Shown: positions 55,516 through 64,000 of the stretch, piece by piece
How positions within the stretch are numbered: the stretch's first letter is position 1
How the letters are laid out: every line of letters starts with the position of its first letter
Assembly (NCBI GenBank): GCA_008704415.1
Contig: VXIS01000260.1
Span: 1-64,000 of the forward strand
From: Sphaerosporella brunnea
Lineage: Eukaryota > Ascomycota > Pezizomycetes > Pezizales > Pyronemataceae
Direction: 5' to 3'
Length of the DNA stretch: 64,000 nucleotides
The notes under the pieces: model-generated
The model's database searches: none
What the model was told of the DNA's origin: nothing
What the model saw: only the letters and a program-made list of their open reading frames with translations
Position numbers and translations under genes: made by a program

Positions 55516-57680
55516 ATGGCTGGCCGTTTTGTTCGTTCATCAAAGTACCGTGAGTGCTTCCCCCTGGACCCTGGACACCCTGTGGGTGAGAGCTCCGGGA
55601 GTTGACAGACAGCTCTTTTGTTATCCAGGCCACGTCTTTGGTCGCCCAACGAAAAAGGTATGCTTGCCAGTCTTTGTCCGGAGATAAATGATCGATGGAG
55701 AAAACAATTCGCTGGCAGTTTGCTGATTCCAGCTTGTTGCGATCGATTTAGGAGCTATGCTACGATAACCTGTACGCGATCTCTGCCGACCCCCTAATTC
55801 GCCCTCGGCGCACCGTCTGACCTTCAACCACAGCCACATCTCTAAAAATGCTTGGGACAGCAACATTATCAAGGTGTGTGTATCGAGGTCTGGTGGGATT
55901 ATCGCAGTGCTGATGGGAATCGGTTCGGATAGGCCAACCCTCAGTACCTTTCCGTCAACTGGGAAGCTGGTGGAGGCGGTGCTTTCGCTGTTATCCCCTT
56001 GGCCGAGCGCGGTAGATTCCCGGAGCTCATCCCTCTTTTCCGAGGACACACTGCCGCGGTTCTGGACACGGACTGGCACCCTTCCAATGATTCTATGATT
56101 GCTTCCGGTTCGGACGATGGAAAGGTGTTCATCTGGAGTGTGCCTGAGAACTTTTCGCTCCACTATGATGAGGAGGAGGGCCCGAAGGATGTCTCCCCCG
56201 TTTCGAAGCTGGCTGGTCATACCAGAAAGGTCGGGCACGTCTTATTTCACCCAACAGCCGAGAACGTCCTTGCGACGAGCTCGGGAGATTACACCATCAA
56301 GCTGTGGGATATTGCTACTGGTGCCTCCAACCACACTTTGAAACATGGAGATATCGTGCAATCCTTGTCGTGGTCCACGAACGGATCCATGCTCGTCACG
56401 ACTTGTCGCGACAAAAAGCTCCGTATCTGGGATCCGCGACAGGAGAAGGCCGCGCATGAAGTGGCCGGCCACGCGGGTGCCAAGAACAGCAGGGCTGTGT
56501 GGATGACCGGAGACGTGGGCGGCGACAAGATCGCTACCACCGGATTCAGCAAGATGAGCGATCGCCAGCTGGGACACTGGGATCTGAGAACACTCTCGGA
56601 GGGACCAGTGGGCGGGTTCGAGATGCTGGACAGCATTTCGGGAGTGTGCATGCCTTTCTGGGACGAGGGTACCAAGTGCCTGTACCTTGCCGGAAAGGGT
56701 GATGGAAACATTCGCTACTACGAATATGAGAACGGCGAGTTCATCTACCTGTCGGAATACAAGAGTGGCGACCCTCAGCGTGGTGTTGCGTTCCTGCCTA
56801 GGCGCGGACTTACGGTAGGCTTCCCAATTGGCTGGCGTTGACGTGGCCGGCAGATTTCGCTGATGCTTCTGATAGGTCCACGAGAACGAGGTGATGAGGG
56901 CCTTCAAGACCGTGAACGACACGTACATCGAGCCCATCTCGTTTGTTGTTCCGCGAAGGGTATTATCTCCCACTTCTTGACATGTGAAAATTACTAACTG
57001 ATCGCCCGCAGGCCGAAACCTATCAGTCCGATATCTACCCACCGGCAACTTCTGGAAAGGCAGCTCTCAGTGCCGAGGCATGGTTCGGCGGTGAGGATGC
57101 AGACCCTCCTATGATCGACATGGAGACTTTGTACAGCGCAGATGCTGCTGCTGCCGCCGCCGCCGCTAGCAAGCCATTCGTTCCGGCCATCTCCTCAGCG
57201 CAGCACACTCCTCGGCAGTCGGTTTCGGAGCGGGCTCCCACTAGTCCTATCAAGGAGACTCCTAAAGCATTTCCCGCGACTGTCACTCCCTCACCGGTGG
57301 CGGAGCCGTCTCGCGAGATCGTGCGCCCTAAGTCGCCGGTCAGGACGTCCACCTTTACCCCGCCTCCTCTTAAGGCCGTGACCCCTCCCGCCGCCGCGAC
57401 CCCTGTTCCCAACGCTACGCCGGTGCCCACCTTCAACGAGAAGGCACTCACCGACAGACTGGAGAAGATCACCGAACTGCTTGAGAAGCAGAACCTCACG
57501 TTGGTGGCTCAGAACGACCAGATCCGTGAACTTACGAAAGAGGTGGACACGCTCAGGGAGAAGATCAACGAATCTGCGACGACGGTGGTGGTGGGCAACG
57601 AGGAGCTTGAGGAGGAAAGCAGACGGAAGGATGAAATCATTCGCAAACTCGAGCTCGAGCTTGAGGAGGCCAGGTCGTAG
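55516..57680 (+). CDS. crn1: Coronin (actin-binding WD40 protein)
   Basis: Seven exons: 55516-55549, 55629-55657, 55752-55771, 55834-55873, 55933-56814, 56876-56959 and 57012-57680, totalling 585 residues. The N-terminus MAGRFVRSSKYRHVFGRPTK is the basic coronin signature. WD40 repeats follow (GHTAAVLDTDWHP, SDDGKVFIW, LAGHTRKVGHVLFHP, SGDYTIKLWD, DKKLRIWDPR), then the conserved coronin extension (SFVVPRRAETYQSDIYPPA). A Pro/Ala/Thr-rich unique region leads to a C-terminal coiled coil (LEKITELLEKQNLTLVAQN to the end) for oligomerisation. It acts at cortical actin patches with Arp2/3. Exon 3 has only 20 nt. Confidence 0.94.
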
Positions 57681-57907
57681 ACTGGGTTGGGGAGTTTATA
57701 AATGAGTGGCGGTCGCTTTTGTTTTCTTTTGGAGACGAGTGATGTCGATGATTTTGTCCTTCCTATTACGTGTGCGTGTACGGTGTGGCGGCGGCAAAAG
57801 ATATTCCCCCTACATACTTATGTTTTATGTCTTTGATGTTACCAATGTTTACCACGTTTTCATATACGCTTTTTGTGCTGCTGTCGCTCATAACAAGATG
57901 AACCAAT

Positions 57908-58267
57908 TCATCGGGATACTATCTCCATCTCCTCCAACTCCCGCAACACAGCCTCAACAGCATCCAGCTTGCGCATATGGCCGTTCACATACGCTTTCAA
58001 ATACTCCTCCTCTTCCCCTCCCTCCTCAGTAGCAAACTCCGAAAGGAGAGCCACAAGCTCAGCGCGCACGCCGGCCACGTCGCGCTGGATTTGACCCAGT
58101 GCGTTCAGGGCGGCTTTGTAGACTACGCTTGCGGGGGGATAGGCGGGGATGGGGATCGTCGAGGACGGGGACAGGTCAATAAAGAGCTGTCGTAGCCCGT
58201 GCAGGGTGTACTGCCATACTAGACACTTTGCGGCGGCGGTTTGCGTGGTGCTGGTTTGGATCTGCAT
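57908..58267 (-). CDS. Small helical hypothetical protein
   Basis: An intronless frame of 119 codons convergent with coronin. The sequence is mostly helical: AAAKCLVWQYTLHGLRQLF, then VVYKAALNALGQIQRDVAGV and HMRKLDAVEAVLRELEEME, with a short Glu-rich loop (EEGGEEEEY). No signal peptide or transmembrane segment. The composition and single clean frame support a real gene, but I do not recognise the family. Confidence 0.55.
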   Translation of the reverse strand: MQIQTSTTQTAAAKCLVWQYTLHGLRQLFIDLSPSSTIPIPAYPPASVVYKAALNALGQIQRDVAGVRAELVALLSEFATEEGGEEEEYLKAYVNGHMRKLDAVEAVLRELEEMEIVSR

Positions 58268-58318
58268 TGTTGGTGCTGGGGGGGGGCCGGGGGGAGGGGG
58301 AGGGTTGGTTTTGTATTT

Positions 58319-58334
58319 GGGGGGGGGGGGGGGG
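58319..58334. repeat. Run of 16 G
   Basis: Homopolymer upstream of the small helical gene and 3' of NOP53, part of a G-rich stretch starting at about 58279. Confidence 0.85.
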
Positions 58335-58459
58335 CGTTCGTGATGAAGGTGGGTGATGTTGTTTTATGATTGGAAGCGATCATGCCAGAAGAAAAGAAAG
58401 AAAAAAAAAATGCTTTTATGACCCTAATGCTCTATAAACACAAACACATGGATTGGCTA

Positions 58460-59878
58460 TTACTTGAAGTCCTTGTAACTCCACTTCTCGGTCGCCGTCT
58501 TCTTCACCTTCCTCGCCACGACGGGTTTCCGCGCCTCGACCATGCCGCGCTCTCGCAGGCTGCGGAAGCGGTCGTCGAGCAGGTTGCCCTCGGGCTTGAG
58601 TGTGCGCAGGGAGTCTGCGAGTTCGTCGGGCAGCTGGAGCTCAAGGGGGGCGCGGGGGAGACTAGCAAGTTCCATGTTAGTTTGGTTTGGTAGAGTGATA
58701 GAGGGGAGGAACGTACTGAATCTTTCCAAACCGCTTTTTGCGCATAATCTTGGGGTTCGCCTCGTCGTCTTCAACCTTGTTGTACTTGGCGGCCAATCTG
58801 GCGGCCCGCAGTTTCTCCGCGTACTTGAGGTCGCGCGTGTACTTCTTGACCAGCATCAACTCGCGTTCCTGCTGCTTCAACTTCTTTTGCTCCTCGCGTT
58901 TGCGTTGCAGCTCTTTTTGTCGCTGCTCCTTGTTGCGTTGCGCTTGTGTCTTGCGCTTGGTCTCTTTCGTTTCCGCAGTTTTTTCGTCGGCTTCTGAGTC
59001 GGAGTCGGATTCTGATTCTGATTCTGATGATGAGGAGGATGATGGCTCCAACGCCTCTGCCTCCGGCTGGTCGATCAGCGCCTGAATCCGCGCCTCCGCC
59101 GCCTGCTGCTTCAGCCGCTTCTTCTCCAGCTCAACCTCCTTCTCTCCCTCCTCCTTCAACAGCTGATCCCACTTCTCAAACTCAGGGTTATAAGAGATTC
59201 CCGCCTCAGGGCGTCTAACCGCGGGGACGCTTCCAATGGCCGTCAACGCCACAGGTTTCACACGGAGCGTGGCCGGGGCCTGGGGTTTAACGACCTTATC
59301 AACAAAGTCGAGTTTCTCCAACTCCTTCTCCTCACGCTTCTTGAACCTCTCCTCCGCATCGTCCGCCCAGGGGTCGTAATCCGGCACACCCGATTTCTGT
59401 GTAGATGCCAACACGCTCTGCGACTTCCCCTGCCCCGCCCGCGCTACTTGCCGCAGCCGCTGCAGCTGCGAATATGAGAGCCCGTCTTTCCGCTTCGCCT
59501 TCTTCTCGACCACGCCGTCGGTCGTGGCGCCTTTGCGCTTGCGCGTGTCGATGGCCGGGATTGCGCTGCGCGCGGAGAGGATCTCGTCGGCTTTGAGCGG
59601 CTTCAGCGCTTTTTCGCGTGTGGAGATGCGGTTGTCGCCGCCGAGGTCCAGCGAGAAGAGGACGTCGTTGGGCTTTTCGGCGATGACACCACTGTTTTTT
59701 CCCTAATCAATTGTTTGTTCCTACGGGAATGGGAGGGGAGGTGGTTGTACCCAGTCTGTACAATCTCCTCCCGCACGGTTTCAAGGCCCGTCTCCACCTG
59801 CGTGATGTCGACATTCTTGCGCCAGGCCTTCTTGCCTTTGCGGGAGGACTGCTTTGCTTTCGGAGCGCCGGTGGACAT
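58460..59878 (-). CDS. NOP53: Ribosome biogenesis protein NOP53
   Basis: Exons 59751-59878, 58717-59691 and 58460-58661 give 434 residues. The protein starts MSTGAPKAKQSSRKGKKAWR, has FSLDLGGDNRISTREKALKP, a YDPWADD segment, ISYNPEFEKWDQLLKEE in place of the PSYNP motif, an acidic Ser tract, long Lys/Arg/Glu helices, and the diagnostic end RFGKIHLPRAPLELQL, LPDELADSLRTLKPEGNLL. NOP53 (PICT1/GLTSCR2 family) is a nucleolar factor for 60S assembly that brings the exosome helicase Mtr4 to 27S/7S pre-rRNA processing. It is head-to-head with ESF1. Confidence 0.93.
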
Positions 59879-60247
59879 GGTGCGTGGTCGTGGTCGTTGC
59901 TGCAAGGTCCAGCGCGAAAGCAAAAACTGTTGATTGTGAGATCCTTGTTGTGTGCCAAGATTTCGCTCATGTGTGATCACTCGAGAAATGAGTTCAAATG
60001 ACAAATGTCACGTGCTCCTGTTCTGAAGCCGAGCGAGGAAGCCTATGAAAGAGGGGAGCGAGTGTGCAACCCGAAGTCTGGCTTTTGATCAGAGGCGGGA
60101 GTCGTGATCCCGAGACTCACTCACTCGGCAAGCCGGTTGCATGCACGGACTACAATTTACCCGACCTTCCTCACATGCGGCTCCAAATTTTTCTTTGGCA
60201 CCGCCCCACCATCTTCTTCACACACCCACATTCCATACAATCCAACA
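59879..60247. promoter_or_regulatory. Bidirectional promoter between NOP53 and ESF1
   Basis: The 369 bp between two divergent start codons. It holds a CACGTG box at 60009-60014, close to the middle. Both genes act in nucleolar ribosome assembly, so co-regulation is plausible. Confidence 0.5.
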
Positions 60248-62251
60248 ATGGCGCCCAAAAGCAAATCGAAGTCCTCCAAAGCCCTGCGCGACGCTGCGCC
60301 GGTAACCACCGACTCGCGCTTCAGCATAATCCACTCGGACCCGCGGTTCGCGCCGCCGAAGCGGAAGGACACCAGCATAACGCTCGACTCGCGCTTCAAG
60401 GGCGTGTTAAAGGATCCCAGATTCTCGTCGGCGGCGCGCGTGGACCGGTATGGTCGCAAGCTGCCCAAGGAGAATGCCAGGGCGGAGTTGCAGCGGTATT
60501 ACAGGCTTGAGGAGGAGGAGGCGGAAGAAGAGGAGGAGGGGAAGGCGCGGTTTGATCCGGCGAGAGGAGAAGGTGTGGTGGATACCGATGATAGCAGCAG
60601 CAGTGAGAGCGGCGAGGAGGAGGAGGAGGATGTGGAGGTCACCATGGATGAGGGCGTGGAAGAAGCTGCAGGGACGGATATTCCCGAGGGAGAAGTGACG
60701 CGCCGCTTTGCGGCCGTAAATCTTGACTGGGATAATGTGCGTGCGGTGGACTTGATGAAGGCGTTTTCGAGCTTTGCGCCTAGCGGAGGAAAGGTCACCA
60801 AGGTCACTGTGTACCCATCCGAGTTTGGAAGGCAGCGGATGGAGCGGGAAGAGATTGAGGGACCCCCGCGAGAGCTTTTCCGGAAGGACAAAGATGTGGA
60901 AGACGAGGATGAGGAGGAAGAGGTCAGCGAGAAGACGATTGTGAAGGAAGATAAGGGAGAGGAGTTCGATAGCGCCAAGCTTCGACAGTATCAACTCGAG
61001 CGACTCCGGTACTACTACGCCGTCGTCGAATGCGACTCCGAACGCACCGCGAAACATATCTATGATAACTGCGACGGCGCTGAATATGAGGCCACCGCGA
61101 ACTTTTTTGATCTGAGATTCATCCCAGACGAGACTACGTTTGATGAGGATAAACCCCGCGACGAGTGCGTGGAAGCTCCCAACGAGTACACGCCCAACGA
61201 GTTTGTCACCGATGCGCTGCAGCACTCGAAGGTTAAGCTCATGTGGGACGAGGACGATCAGCAGCGGAAGCAGGTCGCCAAGAAGGCGTTCTCTCAGCGC
61301 GAGGTGGAGGAGAACGAGTTGAAGGCCTACCTCGCCTCCTCCGACTCGGAGTCTGATGGCGACGATAAGGAGAGCAAGAAGGAGAAATACCGCGCGCTAC
61401 TCGGCGGCTTGACGTTTGGCGGAAAGACCAAGGGTGAGCCGACGGGAGAGATGGAGGTCACGTTCACTTCCGGCCTGGAAGGGGAAGACAAAGACGGAAA
61501 GGTCCTGGATCTCGAGGAAACTGCCCTCGAGAAGTACGTACGCAAGGAAAAGGAGCGGAAGAAGGCACGCAAAGAGAAGCTCAAAGCGAAGAAAGCGACA
61601 GAGACCGGCGGTGCACCGGCGCAAAATGAGACAGTAGCGGAGCCAGAGGAAGCCGACCAGGCAGCCGTGGACTTGGGCTTCGACGATCCATTCTTCGACA
61701 AGCCAGCACAGTCTAATGACGCGCTCCGGAAAGCCGAAAGGAAGAAGAAGCGGGAGCAGAAGGCGGCGGAGGCGGCAGAGAAGGCCTCCAAGCGTGCAGA
61801 ATTGGAACTGCTCATGGAGGACGACGATCAGATCCTTGGCCAGGACGGCAAGAAGCTCAGCCATTTCGACATGAAGCAGGTCGTCAAGGCGGAGAAGCTG
61901 AAGAAGGTCAAGAAGCCGAAACACAAAAAGGGTCTGGAACAGGCCGAGGGACTGCAGGATGACTTCGAGATGGATGTCAAGGACCCGCGTTTCGGCGCCG
62001 TTTTCGAGAGACACGAATTCGCTATCGATCCTACTAACCCTAGGTTCATCAAGACCGAGAACACCAAGAAGCTCATGGAGGAGAAGAGGAAGCGCACCGC
62101 CACTAAGGCGGGGGTTGACCGGAACGGAGCGCCGGACGAGGAGGACGGTAGGCAGAAGAAGCGGAAAAAGTCGGGGCAGGAAAGGGGCAAGAGGGATGAG
62201 CTGCAGAAGCTGGTGCAGAGTCTCAAGAAGAAGTCGGCGGCCAAAGCGTGA
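60248..62251 (+). CDS. ESF1: Pre-rRNA processing protein ESF1
   Basis: An intronless 667-residue protein. The ATG at 60248 is chosen over the upstream ATG at 60104 because MAPKSKSKSSKALRDAAP starts the conserved part. N-terminal DSRFSIIHSDPRF and DSRFKGVLKDPRF repeats, acidic tracts, an RRM-like NUC region (FAAVNLDWDNVRAVDLMKAF, then VTKVTVYPSEFGRQRMEREE, with YYAVVECDSERTAKHIYDNC), long charged helices, and the C-terminal NUC153 motif (DVKDPRFGAVFERHEFAIDP, NPRFIKT). ESF1 is an SSU-processome-linked nucleolar factor for 18S rRNA maturation. Confidence 0.95.
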   Translation: MAPKSKSKSSKALRDAAPVTTDSRFSIIHSDPRFAPPKRKDTSITLDSRFKGVLKDPRFSSAARVDRYGRKLPKENARAELQRYYRLEEEEAEEEEEGKARFDPARGEGVVDTDDSSSSESGEEEEEDVEVTMDEGVEEAAGTDIPEGEVTRRFAAVNLDWDNVRAVDLMKAFSSFAPSGGKVTKVTVYPSEFGRQRMEREEIEGPPRELFRKDKDVEDEDEEEEVSEKTIVKEDKGEEFDSAKLRQYQLERLRYYYAVVECDSERTAKHIYDNCDGAEYEATANFFDLRFIPDETTFDEDKPRDECVEAPNEYTPNEFVTDALQHSKVKLMWDEDDQQRKQVAKKAFSQREVEENELKAYLASSDSESDGDDKESKKEKYRALLGGLTFGGKTKGEPTGEMEVTFTSGLEGEDKDGKVLDLEETALEKYVRKEKERKKARKEKLKAKKATETGGAPAQNETVAEPEEADQAAVDLGFDDPFFDKPAQSNDALRKAERKKKREQKAAEAAEKASKRAELELLMEDDDQILGQDGKKLSHFDMKQVVKAEKLKKVKKPKHKKGLEQAEGLQDDFEMDVKDPRFGAVFERHEFAIDPTNPRFIKTENTKKLMEEKRKRTATKAGVDRNGAPDEEDGRQKKRKKSGQERGKRDELQKLVQSLKKKSAAKA

Positions 62252-62872
62252 TAGCGGGTGGACGGGTAGCAGATGGGTGCAGCCCTGTATAATAACTGCG
62301 TTTCGCTTTGACGGTCTGGGTACATGTATCTTGCTTGGGACAGGATATCAAAAGCACGGTGTTTCTTTTTACAGATTCTCCTCGCAATGCCATTCGAGTG
62401 ATTCTGCACAGTTCGCTTGCTTACCAGTAACCAATGGGATCGACAGGCCTTCAAGTGAGGTCACAGTGCCGATTACCCGCGCCAGGTCCCAAAACAACCT
62501 TGAAGAGCTGAATGCGCTTTCTTCGCGCGGAGGACTGAGCGAGAAGTGGAACACGCACGATTGAGATGGCCAATCCAGCTGGACAGAGAGTTTCTTTGCA
62601 GAGCAGCGTGGAATTGAATGAATGGCTGGTTGTATACTCCCCAGCAAGCCTAAGCCTCTCTCTCACTTCTCGCTTCTCACTCTTGTCTCAGGGACCTGTC
62701 AACACGATTGCGTGGTCGCACATCCATGCAGTAGATACGTCACGGCTGTCTCCCACCAGTCGCTTGCCTCAGGTACATACAAGATACCAAGCTTTCCCAC
62801 TTCCCCAGCCTGCCATACCAATCCCACCTGCAACGGCAACATTCCCCCCTCCTCTTCACAACGGCCGCCAAG
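62252..62872. other. Intergenic between ESF1 and the NADH dehydrogenase
   Basis: No gene is supported; short ORFs on both strands are incoherent. The last 100 bases are C-rich leader (ttccccctcctcttcac) before the ATG at 62873. Confidence 0.55.
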
Positions 62873-64000
62873 ATGCTCCGGCAACGGGTCGTCAACACTC
62901 TCGCCGTCCGGTCTGTGATAGCCCGCCAAGGCCTGTACACAAGCACGACGCGGCGACTACCCAGTGCGCCGCCACTGCGTCCAACGGCGTCCCGCCCCAC
63001 AGTGAAGCTTCCAACGCAATCGCGGATACTAGCCACAGTTTCTGCTGCAGCGAAAGATGAGCCACCACCACCACCACCACCACCACCAAAAGAGCGCTCG
63101 GCATTTGTGCGCGCACTGATCAAGACCGCCGCATTCGCCGGCTTCGCGGGAATGTCCGTCACTGCTATCATCGTTGCGTTTTTCCTCTATGATGCGAGCA
63201 CATATAAGGAGAGTGTGGATGAGGTGGATATTTCGGTGCCACAGATAGCGCTCAACCCGCGGCGAGGAGGTCCAAAAAACCTGCCCATTGCTGAGGTTTT
63301 GGTATGTATCCTCAGGGGCGTGGGGGGCCGTCCATTTGGGCTGACGTGGTATTCGGGCCGATAGATCGACGACGATGAACACGAGGAAATTCAGAGACTC
63401 AAAACGAAACCGAGGCTGGTGGTGTTGGGGTCTGGGTGGGGGAGCGTGGCGCTTATCAAAAATCTCAACCCTGAAGATTACCATGTCACGGTGATTTCGC
63501 CGTCCAATTACTTCCTGTACACGCCGCTGCTCCCGAGTGCCACCGTTGGCACGCTCGAGGTGCGGAGTCTGGTCGAGCCCATTCGGAGAATTACTGGAGC
63601 GATTAGAGGTCACTTCATAAAAGCTACTGCGGAGGACGTCGATTTTAGCGAGAAGCTGGTGGAGGTGTCGCAGATTGGACCGGACGGACAGAAGAGGCAC
63701 TTTTATGTGCCGTATGACAAGCTGGTTATCGGTGTGGGCTCTAAGACTAGAACGCATGGTGTTGAGGGACTGCAGTATTGTCAGTTTCTGAAGGATGTCA
63801 ACGATGCTAGGATAATCAGGAAAAAGGTCATTGAGAACTTTGAGCAAGCGTGCTTACCTACCACCACCGATGAGGAGAGGAGGAAGCTGCTTTCTTTCGT
63901 GGTGTGTGGAGGAGGACCTACTGGTAAGCGTGGAAGAATGTGGACCGACAGGCTCAACTCTAACATGGTTGACAGGTGTCGAGTTTGCGGCAGAGTTGTT
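62873..64000 (+). CDS. External mitochondrial NADH dehydrogenase (NDE type), 5' part
   Basis: Exons 62873-63301, 63365-63923 and 63976 to the window end, where the gene is cut off. A mitochondrial presequence (MLRQRVVNTLAVRSVIARQG), a proline run and a transmembrane anchor (AGFAGMSVTAIIVAFFLYDA) precede the first dinucleotide-binding fold (KPRLVVLGSGWGSVALIKNL) and the conserved SPSNYFLYTPLLPSATVGT block. The second GxGxxG begins at FVVCGGGPTGVEFAAEL. Such type II enzymes oxidise cytosolic NADH and pass electrons to ubiquinone without pumping protons, on the outer face of the inner membrane. The presequence and anchor fit the external (NDE1/NDE2-like) form. Confidence 0.92.

Noticed and set aside
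60104..60247. Upstream 48-codon extension of ESF1
   Set aside because: It precedes the conserved N-terminus, lies in the divergent promoter and is not typical of the family; ATG at 60248 preferred.
1..64000. CRISPR arrays, bacterial operons, viral or toxin genes
   Set aside because: No spaced direct repeats, no polymerase, capsid or toxin motifs; all recognised genes are eukaryotic and intron-bearing or typical of fungi.

Overview
The window is nuclear DNA of a filamentous ascomycete fungus (probably Pezizomycotina; no finer placement is supported). The evidence is short GT-AG introns of about 45-75 nt with ctaac-type branch sites, and typical fungal proteins: a PHO80-type cyclin, ribosomal protein uL24/RPL26, an SFC1/ACR1-type succinate-fumarate carrier, coronin, NOP53, ESF1 and an external NADH dehydrogenase. 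There is also a tRNA-Lys(CTT). I see no telomeric repeat, rRNA, CRISPR array or virus.

The dominant structure is one huge palindrome. Bases 1-21809 are the reverse complement of 21810-49041, folding about a spacerless centre (CACGTG, 21807-21812). Every gene between 1 and 21.8 kb therefore recurs in opposite order and orientation between 21.8 and 49 kb. The right arm is longer because it holds about 5.39 kb (38351-43742) absent from the left arm, including the tRNA-Lys. Symmetry runs to base 1, inside exon 1 of the cyclin gene, so the left cyclin copy is truncated and the full arm length is unknown. Differences between arms are mostly homopolymer length changes and patches of indel noise. In one gene the two arms carry different frameshifts that complement each other. 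This pattern fits an unpolished long-read or fold-back assembly artefact at least as well as a real inverted duplication.

Arm content, from the outer end to the centre (left / right copy): PHO80-type cyclin; a 3.3 kb stretch with no supported gene; a small chromodomain-like protein; a degenerate F-box gene; a 275-bp element with inverted ends (MITE-like); RPL26; a predicted eIF4E-binding protein carrying a canonical YxxxxLL motif; a divergent pair of paralogous secreted Cys-rich surface proteins (one with a transmembrane segment, one predicted GPI-anchored); then about 5.6 kb of simple-sequence-rich DNA with no supported gene up to the centre.

The segment found only in the right arm holds exons of an unrecognised coiled-coil protein, a first-exon candidate and the tRNA. 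The unique flank 49042-64000 is ordinary housekeeping sequence: the rest of the cyclin gene, a hypothetical gene, the mitochondrial carrier, coronin, a small helical hypothetical protein, NOP53 and ESF1 (head-to-head, both in nucleolar ribosome assembly), and the 5' part of the external NADH dehydrogenase running off the window end.
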